NCBI GenBank assembly: GCA_002049455.2
Contig: KV918951.1
Coordinates: 1-64,000 of the forward strand
Direction of reading: 5' to 3'
Source of the DNA: Porphyra umbilicalis
Taxonomy: Eukaryota; Rhodophyta; Bangiophyceae; Bangiales; Bangiaceae
Length of the DNA stretch: 64,000 nt
Part shown: positions 31,557 to 43,142 of the stretch, one piece after another
Layout: the number at the start of each line of letters is the position of its first letter
How positions within the stretch are numbered: position 1 is the first letter of the stretch
Notes under the pieces: model-generated
The model's database searches: none
What the model was told of the DNA's origin: nothing
Seen by the model: the letters and a program-made list of their open reading frames with translations, nothing else
Position numbers and translations under genes: made by a program

Positions 31557-32633
31557 ATGGCCTTTCTTCCACCCCCGCCTGGCCTCGCCAGGTGGCCCGC
31601 CGCCGCTGCTGTCGGGCGCGCGTGCTCCCCCCTGCGCCACGCTCAACGCCCCCCCCTGTCTCCCGCCCCCCCTCCCCCCCCGCACTCCCCGCGGTGGGTG
31701 CCCCCGCGGGCGTCGGACGTGGCGGCCGGCGCGGCGTCTGCGGCGCCCGCGGCGGCGAGCCCCCCCCCGCCCCTCATCCGCGGGCGCTCCCTTGCCGTCT
31801 CCTACTCGGCCGCCGCTACGGCGGCGGCAGCGTCCATCACCTCTGCCGTCGTCGACGGCGGCGCGACGGCAGTGACGGTGGACGTGCCGCCGAGCCGCGC
31901 GGAATCCCGCTCGGGCACCCTCGTCGGCCGGTACGAGGCGGACTTGTCGTTTGCGGTGGCGCTGCTCGAGGCGCTCGGCGCCCCCGAGGGGGCCGCCGGC
32001 TACGAGCGCATTGGGGAGAATGTGGAAATCCGCCACACCAACAACCCGCAGGTGCGTGTCGGTCGGTGAGGTCGCTTGGCATGCGCTGCGCTGGGGGCTC
32101 CCGTGCGCTTCTCGGTGGGGGGTCTCCCGGCGGGCGTGTGGAGCCGCCCCTCTGCTTGCGTTTGTGAGGGTACTTTGTGGTCTTTGGGGCCTCGACGCTG
32201 ACCTCGACGGGCCCTCTGTCTGTGGCGACCCCCCGACGCGGTGGCCCTGTGTCGTTGGGTGCGGCAGGGCGGCGGCGACTACCTCACCGAGGAGGGCCTG
32301 TGGGGGGTCGTCGGCACCACCACGGCCGACGCTGGTGCGCCCGGCCGGCGGGTGACGGTCCTCGGCAATGCCGGCGTGGACGTTGCGGCCCTGGCGGGCG
32401 TCGCGGCGATTGTCAACGACAATGAGAATGACGGCGTCGATGCGGGCAGCGTCGTCATTCTCCTCAATGGCGGCATTGGCCGCGTCACGTGGCTCGACCG
32501 GCTCGGCTGGGGCAAGCGCCGGGCGGCGGCGTGGGAGTCGCTGACCCGCTTTGTGCCCGCCTATGCGATCCTCCGCATCGGCGGGGATGGCGTGATGGGC
32601 TACTCGTGGGGGGGGGAGTGGACCGTGTGGAAG
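31557..32633 (+). CDS. DUF1995-domain protein, probably plastid-targeted (two exons, 3' end open)
   Basis: Exon 1 is 31557-32051 and exon 2 is 32268-32633. The join (CAG|GTGCGT ... GTGCGGCAG|GG) is in phase and removes a 216-nt intron. The N-terminus (MAFLPPPPGLARWPAAAAVG) is Ala/Arg/Ser-rich and resembles a plastid transit peptide. The mature part starts a domain at ITSAVVDGGATAVTVDVPPS. It ends with the typical DUF1995 block: IVNDNEND, VILLNGG, then FVPAYAILR and GEWTVWKV. DUF1995 proteins occur in plants, algae and cyanobacteria, have no settled biochemical role, and are mostly plastid-located. After WTVWK the sequence meets a donor-like GTGCGG and G runs; either a small third exon follows or the frame continues to 32786. 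Confidence 0.6.
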
Positions 32634-34260
32634 GTGCGGGGGCTTGGGGTGGGGGGGGGGGAGGCGCGACCGCCGCCCCATTGGGGGGGGGGTCGAGTGC
32701 GTGCCCGTGCTGGTCGGGTCGGGGGGGGGAAGCCGAGCGCGAGCGACGCAGACGCGGCGGTCAAGCGGGGGGTGGCGGCCGCGTGAGGTGGCAAAGAGGG
32801 GGGGAGGGGTCGAGCGTGGGGGGAACCGCCGGTGTGCGCGCTGTGGCGCCGCGCGGCGGCTATTTTTTTACTTTGATTTGCCGCGCGGGGGCGGCGGCTG
32901 TTTCCATGACCGTACTGGACGCCGTGGCCGCCGCTGCGTGCGTGCCGCTGACGTGCCCGCCGCTGCGCACGGGCGCTGACGGCGTCTGTCGTCTGACGGT
33001 CGCCGCCTCGTCACGCGGCGGTGGAGCAGCGGCGGCCGCCGACACGCCGTGCGCGAGTGGCCAGCCTGGTTGGTCGACACGGCGGGTGGGGGTATGCTCC
33101 GTCATTGCATGCAATGCAGTGCATGGTGGGGTCACAGGTCAAGCTCGATAGCGGGGCAGGTGCTCGCAGGTGAGCTTGCCGACCGTGTGCCATGGGGTGG
33201 CGCCGCTTGTAGGCGTCACAGGACGCGCAAAGCCTGCCGCCGCACCGCGTCGGTCGTGGCCAGCGAGGTTCCCCTCGTCCGGTGGGTGGCCGCCGCCCGT
33301 ACCGCCTGGCGCAGGCACCCATTCCATGCCCGCGCCGCCAAGAAGGCTGAGAGCGGCTGCTGCACGCGCAAAAGCCAGCTGCCAGTGACCATTGTTGTGA
33401 AACGCGAGGAACGGCGAGAAGGGGCGGGGAGGAGGGCACCCGTGACACCGCGAGCGGCGTGTTTGGCGTGACCCGCCCGGCAGCCGTGGGTGTCTCTGCT
33501 CATGCGGGGAAAGCGGGGGGGGGAGGGGCATGGCGGGCACCGGGCGGGCACCGCCGGCCGCGCCGACAGCAGTGGTGCAACGCCCAAACTGAAAACGGAG
33601 GGGCAGACGGGCAGGTGTCCTGCACGCGAGGCCGCCCGGTGGGACCGCGGCGTGGGGCTGCGTACGAGTGCCTGTGACGCGGACACTCGGCACGGGGTCG
33701 CCACGAGCGGGGGGGGGGATGGTGGCGTGACGCCCCACCCGGAGGTGGCTTGGGATGGGGTGCGACGCTCTCGAGCGAGGTCCGCACCTCCCATGGGTGG
33801 TGGCCGACGACCACCAACCCGGAGCGCCAACGCGCGCAGTGACCGAAGACGGCGGCATGACGTCCGCCATATATACCTGTAGGAGCGGACGACATGCCGC
33901 CGCCTTCGCCCACTCGCGATGCTATGCAACGCATCGCATGGTTTACAGCGATGGCACTTGCGACAATCTGGACCGCACAATCTGTCGCGCCACAGCGGAA
34001 TCGGCTGTCTTCCTCGCCGCTGCTCTTCCGGCCTGCAGCTGGAAGCATGGTGGGGCGGGGCGGCTCCCCTCCTCCGACCCCCATCCCTGCTGGCGCCTTC
34101 GCACCCACGTAGAGTGCGCCCTCCCCTGGCCTCTCCCCGGTCATCCCGGTCGCCCGCCGCGCCGAGCCGTCGATCTGTCTCACTCGGCGGACGGGTAACG
34201 CCCCACCCTCTGTGCTTGGCGTCCTCTTCCTTTCCCGCTCCGCCGCCACCCCTCCCCACC
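32634..34260. other. Between DUF1995 and dehydrogenase genes
   Basis: The left part is the 3' end or intron of DUF1995, with G runs. Frames on both strands (for example 33216-34262 minus) have no domain and overlap each other. A TATA-like TATATAC occurs at 33870-33876 with TGACGTC just before it, about 385 bp upstream of the dehydrogenase ATG, and is a candidate promoter. Confidence 0.35.
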
Positions 34261-35226
34261 ATGGCACCTCCCGCCCCCTCCCCGAACCATCCCTACGCGG
34301 GGATGGTTACCCTCGTCACCGGCGGCAATGCAGGGGTCGGCTTTGAGTACGCGGCGACGATGGCCCGCGGCGGCGCGACGGTCGTGTTGGCATGCCGGTC
34401 ACCCGAGCGTGGCGCCGCGGCGGTAGCGGCGTTGCAGCGGGAGGTTGCCGCCACCGTTGATGGCGGCAACGGTGGCGGCGGCGGCGGCTCGGTGGAGCTC
34501 CTCCCCCTCGACACGTCCGACTTGACGTCGGTCGCGGCCTGTGCAGCGGCGTTTACAGCCCGCCACCGTCGCCTGGACGTGTTGATGAACAATGCCGGCG
34601 TCATGATGCTGCCGTGGCGCCTCACCAGCGACGGGGTGGAAATCACAACGGCGACGAACTTTCTCGGCCACTACGCGCTGACCGGCCGCCTGTGGGGCGT
34701 CCTGTCGGCCACGCCCGGCGCGCGCGTCGTCAACGTGTCGTCCATGGTGCACGCGCTGGCGCTGCGTGTCGACTGGGACGATTGGACGCTCGGCGGGCCG
34801 AACCACTCGGTCGCGTGGGCGTACGCGCGCTCCAAGCTCTTCAACCTCCTCTTTACGGCGGAGCTGGCCCGCCGCGTTGCGGCCGCCCCGCCCGACGCTC
34901 GCACGGGGGGTCGGGTCATGGCGGTGGCGGCGCAGCCCGGCTTTGCACGCACGGGCCTCGTCGGCAAAGCCGCCGTCAATGGGTGGTCCAACTTTTGTCG
35001 CGCCACGTGGGGGTGGGGGAGCCACTCGGCGGCGGCGGGGGCGGCGTGCCTCACCGCCGCCGCGTCGGCGGGGTGGGTGACACCGGGGACGTATGTGTCT
35101 CCGCTGTGGTGGGGGCTTCACGGCCGCCCGTCAATCGGGTGGCCGTCGCCGGCGGCGCGGAGCGTGGGGGGGGCACGCCGGCTGTGGGAGTGGGCAGAGG
35201 GGGTGTCGGGCGTGCGGTTTTTGTGA
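34261..35226 (+). CDS. Short-chain dehydrogenase/reductase (retinol dehydrogenase/WWOX-like type)
   Basis: The protein is 321 residues, a complete Rossmann-fold SDR. The NAD(P)-binding motif is TGGNAGVG at residues 20-27, CRS (the cofactor-selecting segment) follows beta-2, and NNAG is at 110-113. The catalytic set is Ser160 (NVSSMVH), Tyr188 and Lys192 (YARSK). FLGHYALT is the usual block before the catalytic Ser in the RDH/protochlorophyllide-reductase-like group. The substrate cannot be read from sequence; lipid-type or pigment-related alcohols and ketones are typical. There is no transit peptide or membrane segment. The ATG follows a C-rich leader. A 13-residue Gly-rich insertion sits before the third strand. 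No introns. Confidence 0.88.
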   Translation: MAPPAPSPNHPYAGMVTLVTGGNAGVGFEYAATMARGGATVVLACRSPERGAAAVAALQREVAATVDGGNGGGGGGSVELLPLDTSDLTSVAACAAAFTARHRRLDVLMNNAGVMMLPWRLTSDGVEITTATNFLGHYALTGRLWGVLSATPGARVVNVSSMVHALALRVDWDDWTLGGPNHSVAWAYARSKLFNLLFTAELARRVAAAPPDARTGGRVMAVAAQPGFARTGLVGKAAVNGWSNFCRATWGWGSHSAAAGAACLTAAASAGWVTPGTYVSPLWWGLHGRPSIGWPSPAARSVGGARRLWEWAEGVSGVRFL

Positions 35227-35917
35227 GCGCCGATATTTTCGGGGGGGGGGGGGGGGGGGTGGGCGTCGCCCCTGGGAAGCGGCTGGGCGGGGCGTGCCGC
35301 GGCGCTTGGCGGACGCGCTGGTGGTGGCGGGGCGTCGACGGTTGTCGGGCGCATCGCTGCGGGTGGGGCGTCAACAGTGACTGCAGCCGCCCGGTTGCTG
35401 ACGGCGTTTGAAATGCCGTCGGGACGTCGCCAGGGCGCTGGCGACGACCCGCCCTCACCGGCGTGGACGTGGTGCTTGCCGTCTTCCGGGTCCCCCCTCA
35501 TGTCGGGCGTCGTCGCTGCACGTTGTTCGCGTTCGCCCGCATGCTCTGCCGGGCTGCTGGCGCGACTCGCTCCATGCGCTCGCCTGGGGAATTACCGTCT
35601 CCCGCCCCCTGCCAGCCGTGCAGGTATGGATGGCGCCGCGCGCGTGATCGGTGTTGGCGTCGCGCCCAGGCGGTCCGACACTGACGGGGACGGTATCCTC
35701 GACTTTTTTGTTGTGCCGCCGCGACACAGGGGCCGTTGACCCGCGTGCCCGCTGGTGGGTGTACGGACCGTCATGCTTCTCATCTGCCGTGCCTTAAGCG
35801 GAACTGCATATGAGTTGTGTTGCTTGATTACTTCCTTTGCACTCCCCTGTGCGCTCACCTACTTGCCGACCGCCCACACCACATTGCATGGCCACATGCA
35901 GGTCACACCCCTCTCCC
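35227..35917. other. No gene seen
   Basis: Contains a 17-base G run at 35240-35260; frames are short and mutually overlapping. Confidence 0.45.
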
Positions 35918-36742
35918 TCATGCACATTGCGACAGCGGCGCGTTGGTGGCCGCCCGCCACGACGCTCCCCCGTCATTGCAGCCCTCCGGGTCCTTCTTGT
36001 CGCACCGGAAGAGAACCAGTCGGTGGACTTCCACGGTCGTCGATCGGGCAGCGAGGCGCAGCGTGTGGTTGCTTCCCGCGTCGAGCCAACGGCTCACGAT
36101 GATGTGGGGGTTGTTGTCGACGGTGAACGAATCCCAGTTAAACTCGTTGTTGCCTCGGTTTTGGTACACCTTCAAGTATCCGCTGTCCTCCTGCGTGGAG
36201 GTCAGCTTGAGGCCCCAGTTATTGCCCGGCCCGTTGTTGCCGTCTGCACCCGACGAGGAGCGGTCGCGGATGTAGGCCGACGCGCCGCGAGGCCAGTTGA
36301 GGGAGAGCCAAACATCGTTTTTCTCCGTAACAAACGGTGCCGCCGACCGCATCATCAGGCGGTAGTGGCCCGTCTCGGTGACGGTAAAGGGGTAGGCAAG
36401 ACGCGCCGTCTCCCCCGGCGGCTGGATGTCGGTAAAGGTGCGGTTGGGTTTCCACGCAATGACCTCCTGGGGCGCCATCGGCGCGTCGTCGTTGGTGCCG
36501 CCCGTGCCAATGTTACGGGTGAAAGACACCCACTCGGGCGAGTCGTCGTCCGTGCGGGCGGTGGCGAGGACTGACAAAACGCCGTCCTTGGCCACGTACC
36601 GGGAGCCACGGGAGCACGTCGGGGCAGCCTCGGTGAGAGTGGCTGCAGCGGCGGCGGCGACGACGACGGCAGCTGCGCCGAGGGTCAGAGCGGCCAGGTG
36701 GCGACCGCCGCCATGGCCAGGGGTGATGGTGTTGACGACCAT
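35918..36742 (-). CDS. Secreted or membrane-anchored protein with a carbohydrate-binding-like beta-sandwich
   Basis: The protein is 274 residues. An N-terminal hydrophobic segment (LAALTLGAAAVVVAAAAA) is a signal peptide or anchor. The rest alternates beta-strand-like blocks: HYRLMMRSAAPFVTEKNDVW, SGYLKVYQNRGNNEFNWDS, HIIVSRWLDAGSNHTLRLAA and VEVHRLVLFR. This order, ending in an arginine/lysine-flanked strand, is like jelly-roll carbohydrate-binding modules of marine polysaccharide-acting proteins. No catalytic residues are evident. Cys residues occur near both ends (CSRG; FRCDKK, GCND, QCA), suitable for disulfides. An extracellular matrix or wall role is inferred. Intronless. Confidence 0.7.
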   Translation of the reverse strand: MVVNTITPGHGGGRHLAALTLGAAAVVVAAAAAATLTEAAPTCSRGSRYVAKDGVLSVLATARTDDDSPEWVSFTRNIGTGGTNDDAPMAPQEVIAWKPNRTFTDIQPPGETARLAYPFTVTETGHYRLMMRSAAPFVTEKNDVWLSLNWPRGASAYIRDRSSSGADGNNGPGNNWGLKLTSTQEDSGYLKVYQNRGNNEFNWDSFTVDNNPHIIVSRWLDAGSNHTLRLAARSTTVEVHRLVLFRCDKKDPEGCNDGGASWRAATNAPLSQCA

Positions 36743-37866
36743 CGAGATGAGGAGGCTCGATTCGACGCGGTAGTGGGGGGTGGGGAAAGGCAGGGGAGGG
36801 CCGAAGCGCTATAAGCGACACAAAGAGGTGGTCAGAAGGGCGCTGTCAAAACCGCAGCAGCGGTACGCCTTTTGTAGGGCCCGTCACTGCAGGCGGCGGT
36901 GGGACCCAGCCGCGTATCCAGTGCTTGGTGACCGTGAGAATCTGCCAAGGGCGCTGCCCGCCCGGCACGAGCTGGCACCCGCCGTGTCGCGGCACGGCAC
37001 GCTTCGTCGACCCACCGGCACGCGCCCGTCTCTTCCACAGACGGTACAGAGCGATTTGCAGCCTCTGCCCTTCCATTCCTCTTTTGACTACTGAGCCCTT
37101 CCCTATACCGCAGGCAGCGGGCTGTGACAAGGTGGCGCATGCAAACAATGGGGCCAACCCTCCTGGGACGGCCCGCCCGACGCCGCGAGGCGGCCTGGCT
37201 GGTCCCCTCTGACGAGTGGGAGGAAAGGAGGAGGAGGCCTGACTGGACTCGGCATGGAGCAAAACGACGGCGAGTCATGTGCCTGTCTGGGAGATGCAGG
37301 TCTTACGACCCAGATTCGACCCGAGGTGCACCGTCAGGCCATACGTGGTGAATGGTGGCGCAGTGTCAAGGCCCTTGCGTCCCAGTCAGCGCCGCGATTG
37401 TGGCTGTGCGACCCGCGCTCATGGTAGCCTAAGCGTTGATGGACAAAAAACGGGCACAACGCACCGACTGAAGGATTGCGCTTCGCGGTACAGATCAGGG
37501 GGCTTCGAAGCGTACCAAGAAAGTATTGCCGACCTCCAACAAATGGCGGTTGCAGAGTGCTTGCAATCATTCAACAGCGTACGTGGACCAATGGAAAAGC
37601 TAGGAATCATCTGACTTTCTTAAAGAGTCTCACGATGCGGCTCTGTGCACTGAAGACGCACGCCAGGATCTCAAGAAATCTAAAGATGTTTGTTCATCTC
37701 ATACGAAACCACAGGACTGGAGCAGAACCCTCTCCGTGACCTCTTCAGGCGGCAGCTCTCAGCCAATTATTCGATGGTGGTTGGTTAAACATCCAATCCG
37801 ACTGAATTTGTACGCCCTGTCGTCGTCTCTGCACCCTTCTCGCTGTAATCGACAGTATTTGGAGGT
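36743..37866. other. No gene seen
   Basis: This is the upstream region of the secreted-protein gene and then AT-richer DNA with short frames only. Confidence 0.5.
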
Positions 37867-38140
37867 TATGGTGCGTGTCCCAAAAATGAAACATGGCGGT
37901 TCTTTATTTTTTTCTCGGGCCCACTGGCCTTCCGCAACAGTGCGATAATGTAATGTGACCCACTCGATCCCACTGTGCTTCCAGAACGGCCCCTGACAGT
38001 GTTAGCAGAGACGGCTGCTCCTGACGTGTCATAGGGAAAGTGTCATTCATTGCAGCTTGGACAGGTGACGATCACGCTCCCCAATCAAATGCACGGATAT
38101 TAGGGCAGGCATGGGCTGAAAACTTGTGCACGAAGAAAAA
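37867..38140 (+). mobile_element. Dispersed repeat family, copy 2 (left half)
   Basis: It starts TATGGTGCGTGTCCCAAAAA and matches 7485-7755 closely, including CTGACAGTGTTAGCAGAG and the GTGCACGAAGAAAA block where similarity ends. The right half is missing. Confidence 0.75.
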
Positions 38141-38206
38141 GTCAGAGATGGGAGGTGCTTTCTATTTGAGTTAAATCATGCTGATTTTTTTCATTTTAAT
38201 ATTTTA

Positions 38207-38337
38207 CAGTGCGTTCTCGTTATAAGAGAATCGTTTACAAAAGAATAAGGGTCGCGAGTCTTCCATTCCAGTCCGTGTGGGCCACTTTTTCTTCATATTG
38301 AGCCGAATCAGCTGTCTCTTAGAACGAGAACGCACTG
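38207..38337. mobile_element. Pogo/Tc1-like MITE with TA target duplication
   Basis: It is 131 bp. The tips CAGTGCGTTCTCGTT-A/C-TAAGAGA (23 bp, one mismatch) are inverted, each flanked by TA (38205-38206, 38338-38339). CAGTG tips with TA duplications are typical of the pogo/Tc1/mariner supergroup. No coding capacity. Confidence 0.8.
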
Positions 38338-38339
38338 TA

Positions 38340-40074
38340 CTCGGAGGGTCTCATGATTTAATTCCAGGCACGTACGTGCAATACCCTGGCCTTCAGGGCG
38401 GTGGCGCGCTCGGCGACGCATAGACACCGGGTACGCCGGCCGGCTCGATGGCCGCGAGCACGCACGGGGGCACGAACAGCCACGTTGCCGTGGCGGGGGA
38501 GGCGTGGGGCGAGGAAAGGGGTGCCGCCGCCGCCGCCGCAGTTGCGGCGGCCCGCCGGCGTGGTGCAACGCCTACGGGCGGGGCCGTCACCCCGCCGCGC
38601 AGCGCAGCCGCGCGCGGCCGACACGGCGCACGGGCGGGCGGATGGGATCGATCACAGCGCGACCGGGCGCTTCTAACCGCACCGGTAGATGGCGTCAGCA
38701 ACCGCCGACGATCCGCCGCCACAGAAGCCGGCGCGCAGGCACGGTCATCCGCGGGTCATCGTGGGCGCTTCGAACCCCGGAAGTCGGTTGCCGCGCGCAA
38801 CTCGAGGCGGTTGGGGGGGGCAGGGGAGCAGGCGCCGTCCGGGCCCTGTGACCCCTGTGGCAGGACAGCCCTTTTTAGCCACGTAACTATATTCGCTTTT
38901 AGCGTCATCGCGACCCTTCCAACGCTGACACGCCCTCAGATCCCTGAGGACACGAATGCAGACTGCCACCTCTGAAACGGAGAGCAAGTCCCATGATATA
39001 AGTATATGTGTGCATCACTACACTTTGAGAGCACCCTGTCCTAAAGGCCAGGGAAATCACATAGGTATTGTCCTGCTTACACTGATGCGACCTCACACTG
39101 GGGTATACTAGTAACTGCCCGGGCGGGCCCCCAGTTAAGGGCCTAATTTTGTGTAAACCCGACTTGGACTGTTGACCAGCATTGCACCGCGCCCCTGACC
39201 CCGGGGCGCCGCGAGGGTGTCACGTAGCGCCCTTCCCCCGCCTCTACTCAAGGCGGTAATCGAAGCTTCGGCCGTCCTCCGCTGAGACTGGCCCCATGGG
39301 CCCTGAGGGGAGGGTTCCTTGAGGGCCTTTGCAGGGTGTCTGAGGGTTTTTTTTCGGAGGGTCTGGGGGGAACGGACGGGATAAGAGGGCGAGGCGTGAG
39401 TGTGCCTCGAGGCCTTCGACGCGGGCATGTAAACTTCCGGTCACACAACTCGTGTTTGTCGCTCGGGGCGTCTCCCCTCGGTCGACGCCGTGCGTGTGCG
39501 CTCTTCGGGGTTTCCTTCCGGGGCGGGTATTCCCCGACCGGACCACCCGGCGACACGGTCTGGCTCGCCTTCCCCCCAACTGGGTGGGGTGGACTGAGCG
39601 TGCTGTCACATTCGGTGGAGCAGCAGGGGAGGAAGGCGACTCAACCTTCCTCGGGGTGGTGGCTGTGCGCCAACCCGCCTCGGGGGGAACCTAGTTGGTC
39701 CTCCTTCCCTTGGTGCCTAGCGCTGCGGGCGGCGCCCCGCAACGCCAGGTTTGGCTGAGTCCGGCCGGGTCGATTGCCGATGGGGGGGGGAATGGAGATC
39801 CCCCTGGTGTCGAGGTGCCTGGTGTCGGGGGGGATAGGTCTTTCCCCCCCGGAGGCGGATCGTCGGTGGATCATCGCCACATCAGTGCAGGCATCCCGGA
39901 TGCGGGTGCCCGCGGGCAGCGGACTTTGTTCCAGCCCTTGCCCCCGGCCTCGATCCGACTGGGACTCGCCCCCCGGCGGGCGCGCCCTCGGGTAGTACTC
40001 CCCCGCGGCGGCCCTGTCGTATGCTGGCACTCATTTCGGCGTAGGACAGCCGCCCGACGTTCCCACGTGGGGCA
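38340..40074. other. Unassigned, including leader of a decayed retroelement
   Basis: A plus frame at 38448-38975 is Ala/Arg-rich and domain-less. Bases 39120-40070 precede the Gag-like frame and probably hold its LTR or leader; LTR ends were not found. A direct repeat (about 174 bp apart) lies at about 40095 and 40269, at the Gag start. Confidence 0.35.
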
Positions 40075-41616
40075 GTGGGTCTGTGCTACCACCGGCACGG
40101 AAAATCTGCGGGCGAGAGCTCTAGTCATGCTCCCCCAGGTTCACGGAGTGCCAAGGGTACCCCGGCGCACGAGCACAGCTCCGGAACCCACGGTATCGGT
40201 CCCTCGGCACTCGGGTCCGGTGGGAGATCCCCTCTCGGTGCTTGGGAGGGGGGGGCGATGCCAGACTCGGCACGGGAGCCTGCGGGTGGGAGTTGTAGTC
40301 GTGCTCCCCGAGGCTCACGGGGTGCCAGGGATGTCCAGGGTATCGAATGGCGAGACGCCGTGGCCGAGGTCGTTCGGTCTGAAGTTACCCGATCGCTAGC
40401 TACGATGTTGAGGGGCTCTACGCCCAAGCCCGCTGAGCGCCGGGGCCGATACCGACGCTCTTACCGTCCACGCCGACGCAACGACTCGTCGTCGTCGTCG
40501 ACCACTGACGTCTCCCGCTCGGGGGACGAGTCAGCCGTTGCGGCTCTACTAGGTGCGTTCCGCGCTACCCCCACGCCGTCGACGGTGAGGGAGGGTGCTC
40601 GGGGTATTAACCCGAGGACCCAGCCGACTCCTGACGCAGGGGGGGGTGACCAAGGCAAGGGGGCGGCGCGAGAGTTGCCCCGGTGTATTGACCCGGGGTT
40701 CCCGACGCAACTCTCCCTCGCGACCGGTACGAAGGCGGAGGGGTGGCCGACTCAAGCCACCTCGACGCCACCGAATCGGGTGGTGCCGCCCAAGATCGTG
40801 GTGAACCACCCGTACTACCGGATGATGTTCGATTGCGAGACCTACGCGCTAGACAACAATTCGGTTGTCTACACGCGGCGCCAGGCCCGTACTTTGGGCC
40901 TGCGCAAGAAGGACGTGGCTCAATCCTTCGGGGTAGGCAACGAGTGGGACGGTTCCCCCCCTGCCAAGGTCTTCCAGTTCTTTCGCCAGTTCGCCAAGGC
41001 CTGTGACGACAGCGACATCTCCGAAGGTGAAGCCTTTTACATCCTTCAAGACTTTACGGAGGAACCTCTTCAGTCAGAGGTGATGATGGTTGTGCCAACT
41101 CGCCGGGCGGGTAACCCCGGCGAGGTCACCTCTTACCTGGGGCTCATCAGCTGAATGCTCCGACGTCACGTCGACAAGGCCTCCGTGGCTACTCTCATCG
41201 AGACCCTTAACGTCGCGGTCCAACGGGACGACGAAGACGACTTGTCCTTCGCCGAGCGTCTCCGCCGCCTCAACACCGAGTGCAGGTTCATGTACAGCGA
41301 GGGCGCGCTCAAGGGGTGCTTTGTGGAATGTTTCCACCGCGCCGCGCGCGCCACTGTTCGTGAGTGAAATACCCCCGGCATGACTATGGCGGAGTTAGCG
41401 CGCGTCGCCCAGACTAAGGGCGACGAACACCGCTGGCTACGACTCGAGCAGATTAAGGAGCGGACCAAGGAGCGAGAAGTGCTCGCGAAAGAGGCCCGGC
41501 TCCGGCGACAAGCTCGTGCGGCCGCCCTTCCCCGGGCCACGGGGGGAACACGAGGTCGACCAGGAAGATATGCGCGACTTGGACGTTCGAGCGCGTGTTT
41601 GCTCACGCACAGTTAG
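40075..41616 (+). pseudogene. Decayed retrotransposon Gag, two in-frame stops, cut by a hAT-like MITE
   Basis: One frame (frame 1) runs through the region with TGA at 41152-41154 and TGA at 41365-41367. The core (about 40800-41100) resembles the capsid region of the Gag at 17.2 kb: similar spacing of aromatic, FRxxAKACD and LxxF features. A second conserved helical part follows the first stop, and a basic tail follows the second. The reading then runs into the MITE at 41614. No protease or reverse transcriptase is recognisable beyond it. A non-functional fossil. Confidence 0.7.
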
Positions 41617-42514
41617 GGTTGTCCAACACGCCCAAGGCGTGTTCACGGACAGGCCCAGGGCGTTTTTTATCGTGAGTATAGGGCGTGTCACACCTGCACG
41701 CCTGCCGTAGCATGGGGCGTGTTTTAGGCGTGTTTAATTCCATGTTCATGTGCACTTATTAGGCTGGTTGCAGTGAGATGGTCATGTAAGGATTGCAACC
41801 GAATCGACACCGAGCGATTGGCCAACATGACCGAGGTGGTGCTGCAAATGCGAGCTGCGCTGGTCAAAGAGGCGGCGCCGCGCCAGACGGTGACACTGAG
41901 ATCTCACATGGGCGATTGTGGTCAAGATGCCGGCGGGATGGTGGACCCCGATGATGACGGTGAGGACGAGTGGAGCCCCCGTCCCGCTGCCGACAACGAG
42001 AACTACCCTGACGCAGGTGCGGTTGCAGGCCTGGCATCCGACACCAGAGGCATGCAACAAGAGTTGGACAAAGAGTCCCAGGTGTGCCGCGAGCGGGGGG
42101 AGGCGATAGCGAACGACAAAGCGTCGGGAGTCAAAGGCGCCAGCCAGCCGCCTTGCCTCTGAGAGTCTGACCTTGTGAGCATCTGCGAGGCTTACGTGTC
42201 GCGGAGTGTCGGCACGGAGGGTGTCGCTGCGGCGATGGATGGGGCGTGGAGCGCGGCAGGCAGCGGCCGCGGTCCTCGTCAGACCAGCGTGCTGCATCAA
42301 AATGTGTTGGACACGACGTGGGATCAGGCCAATACCAAGATGGTGTGTCGAATGGAGCGGTTCGGGCAGAGCATTGGTAGGTGCTACTTGGAGTTTGCGT
42401 GGGTGCTACTTTAGGGCGTGTTGAGCGTGTTGAGTGTTTCGAGGCCTGTTTAGGGCGTGTCTTAACGTGTCAAGACCGCACGCCCTTCAAAAAGGGGCAT
42501 GTTACACAACCCTA
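41614..42514. mobile_element. hAT-like MITE 2 with 8-bp target duplication
   Basis: The 901-bp element has left tip TAGGGTTGTCCAACACGCCC and an inverted right tip ending GTTACACAACCCTA. CGCACAGT is duplicated exactly at 41606-41613 and 42515-42522. Subterminal repeats are GGCGTGTT-type, unlike MITE 1. It is inserted in the tail of the decayed Gag. Small internal frames (41773-42162) have no transposase feature. Confidence 0.85.
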
Positions 42515-42770
42515 CGCACAGTCCAAGAAAGAAACGACTTATATGACAGCCGATGGAATTGGGTGGCACTTTAGATTTGAACGTCGTATGTAAGTATAAA
42601 ATAACAGCCCAATCCGCCAACCGACAACTACCTCTCGTAAAGGAACAACACCCGGATTCGCTATCATGATTGGTCAAGACTTACTTCAAAAATAACGCGT
42701 CAAGTACGCTTGTCCTCTGCCGGCTGGAAAGTACGCTTGAATCTGACCTCCTGCGCTCGACATATGCGGA

Positions 42771-43142
42771 TAGGGTTGCACACGACTCCCCTATTTGGGG
42801 GGCGCCTGGGGCGTGCGACGGAGAACACGCCTTACTGACCCCCCATTAGGCAGCCGAAACGCCCTTACGACGCCCCAGGTAGCACCCTGCGTATTCATCA
42901 TATGAGTCAAGTCGCACACATACTGTGCACTCATATGTCATTTTCTGTTTCATGACTGGGTGCCTGTCCCCAACAAAGGTGCACAGCCGCCACCTGCTGA
43001 GTCTTGTAAACCCCCTAAAGTTTTCTCTTCACGACGCCTTCCTGACGCCCTTTTGAGTTGGGGCGTTCGGGGCGCACGCCGCCCAAATGACGCCCTGGTG
43101 ACGCCTTCAATAACGCCCTGAACGACGTTCTGAGCAACCCTA
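42771..43142. mobile_element. hAT-like MITE 3 with 8-bp target duplication
   Basis: The 372-bp element has tips TAGGGTTGC and GCAACCCTA. TATGCGGA is duplicated exactly at 42763-42770 and 43143-43150. Subterminal motifs are GGCGTC/GACGCC. Confidence 0.85.

Noticed and set aside
37290..37340. tRNA-like TTCGACCC box
   Set aside because: No acceptor, D or anticodon stems around it; I found no convincing tRNA or rRNA anywhere in the window.
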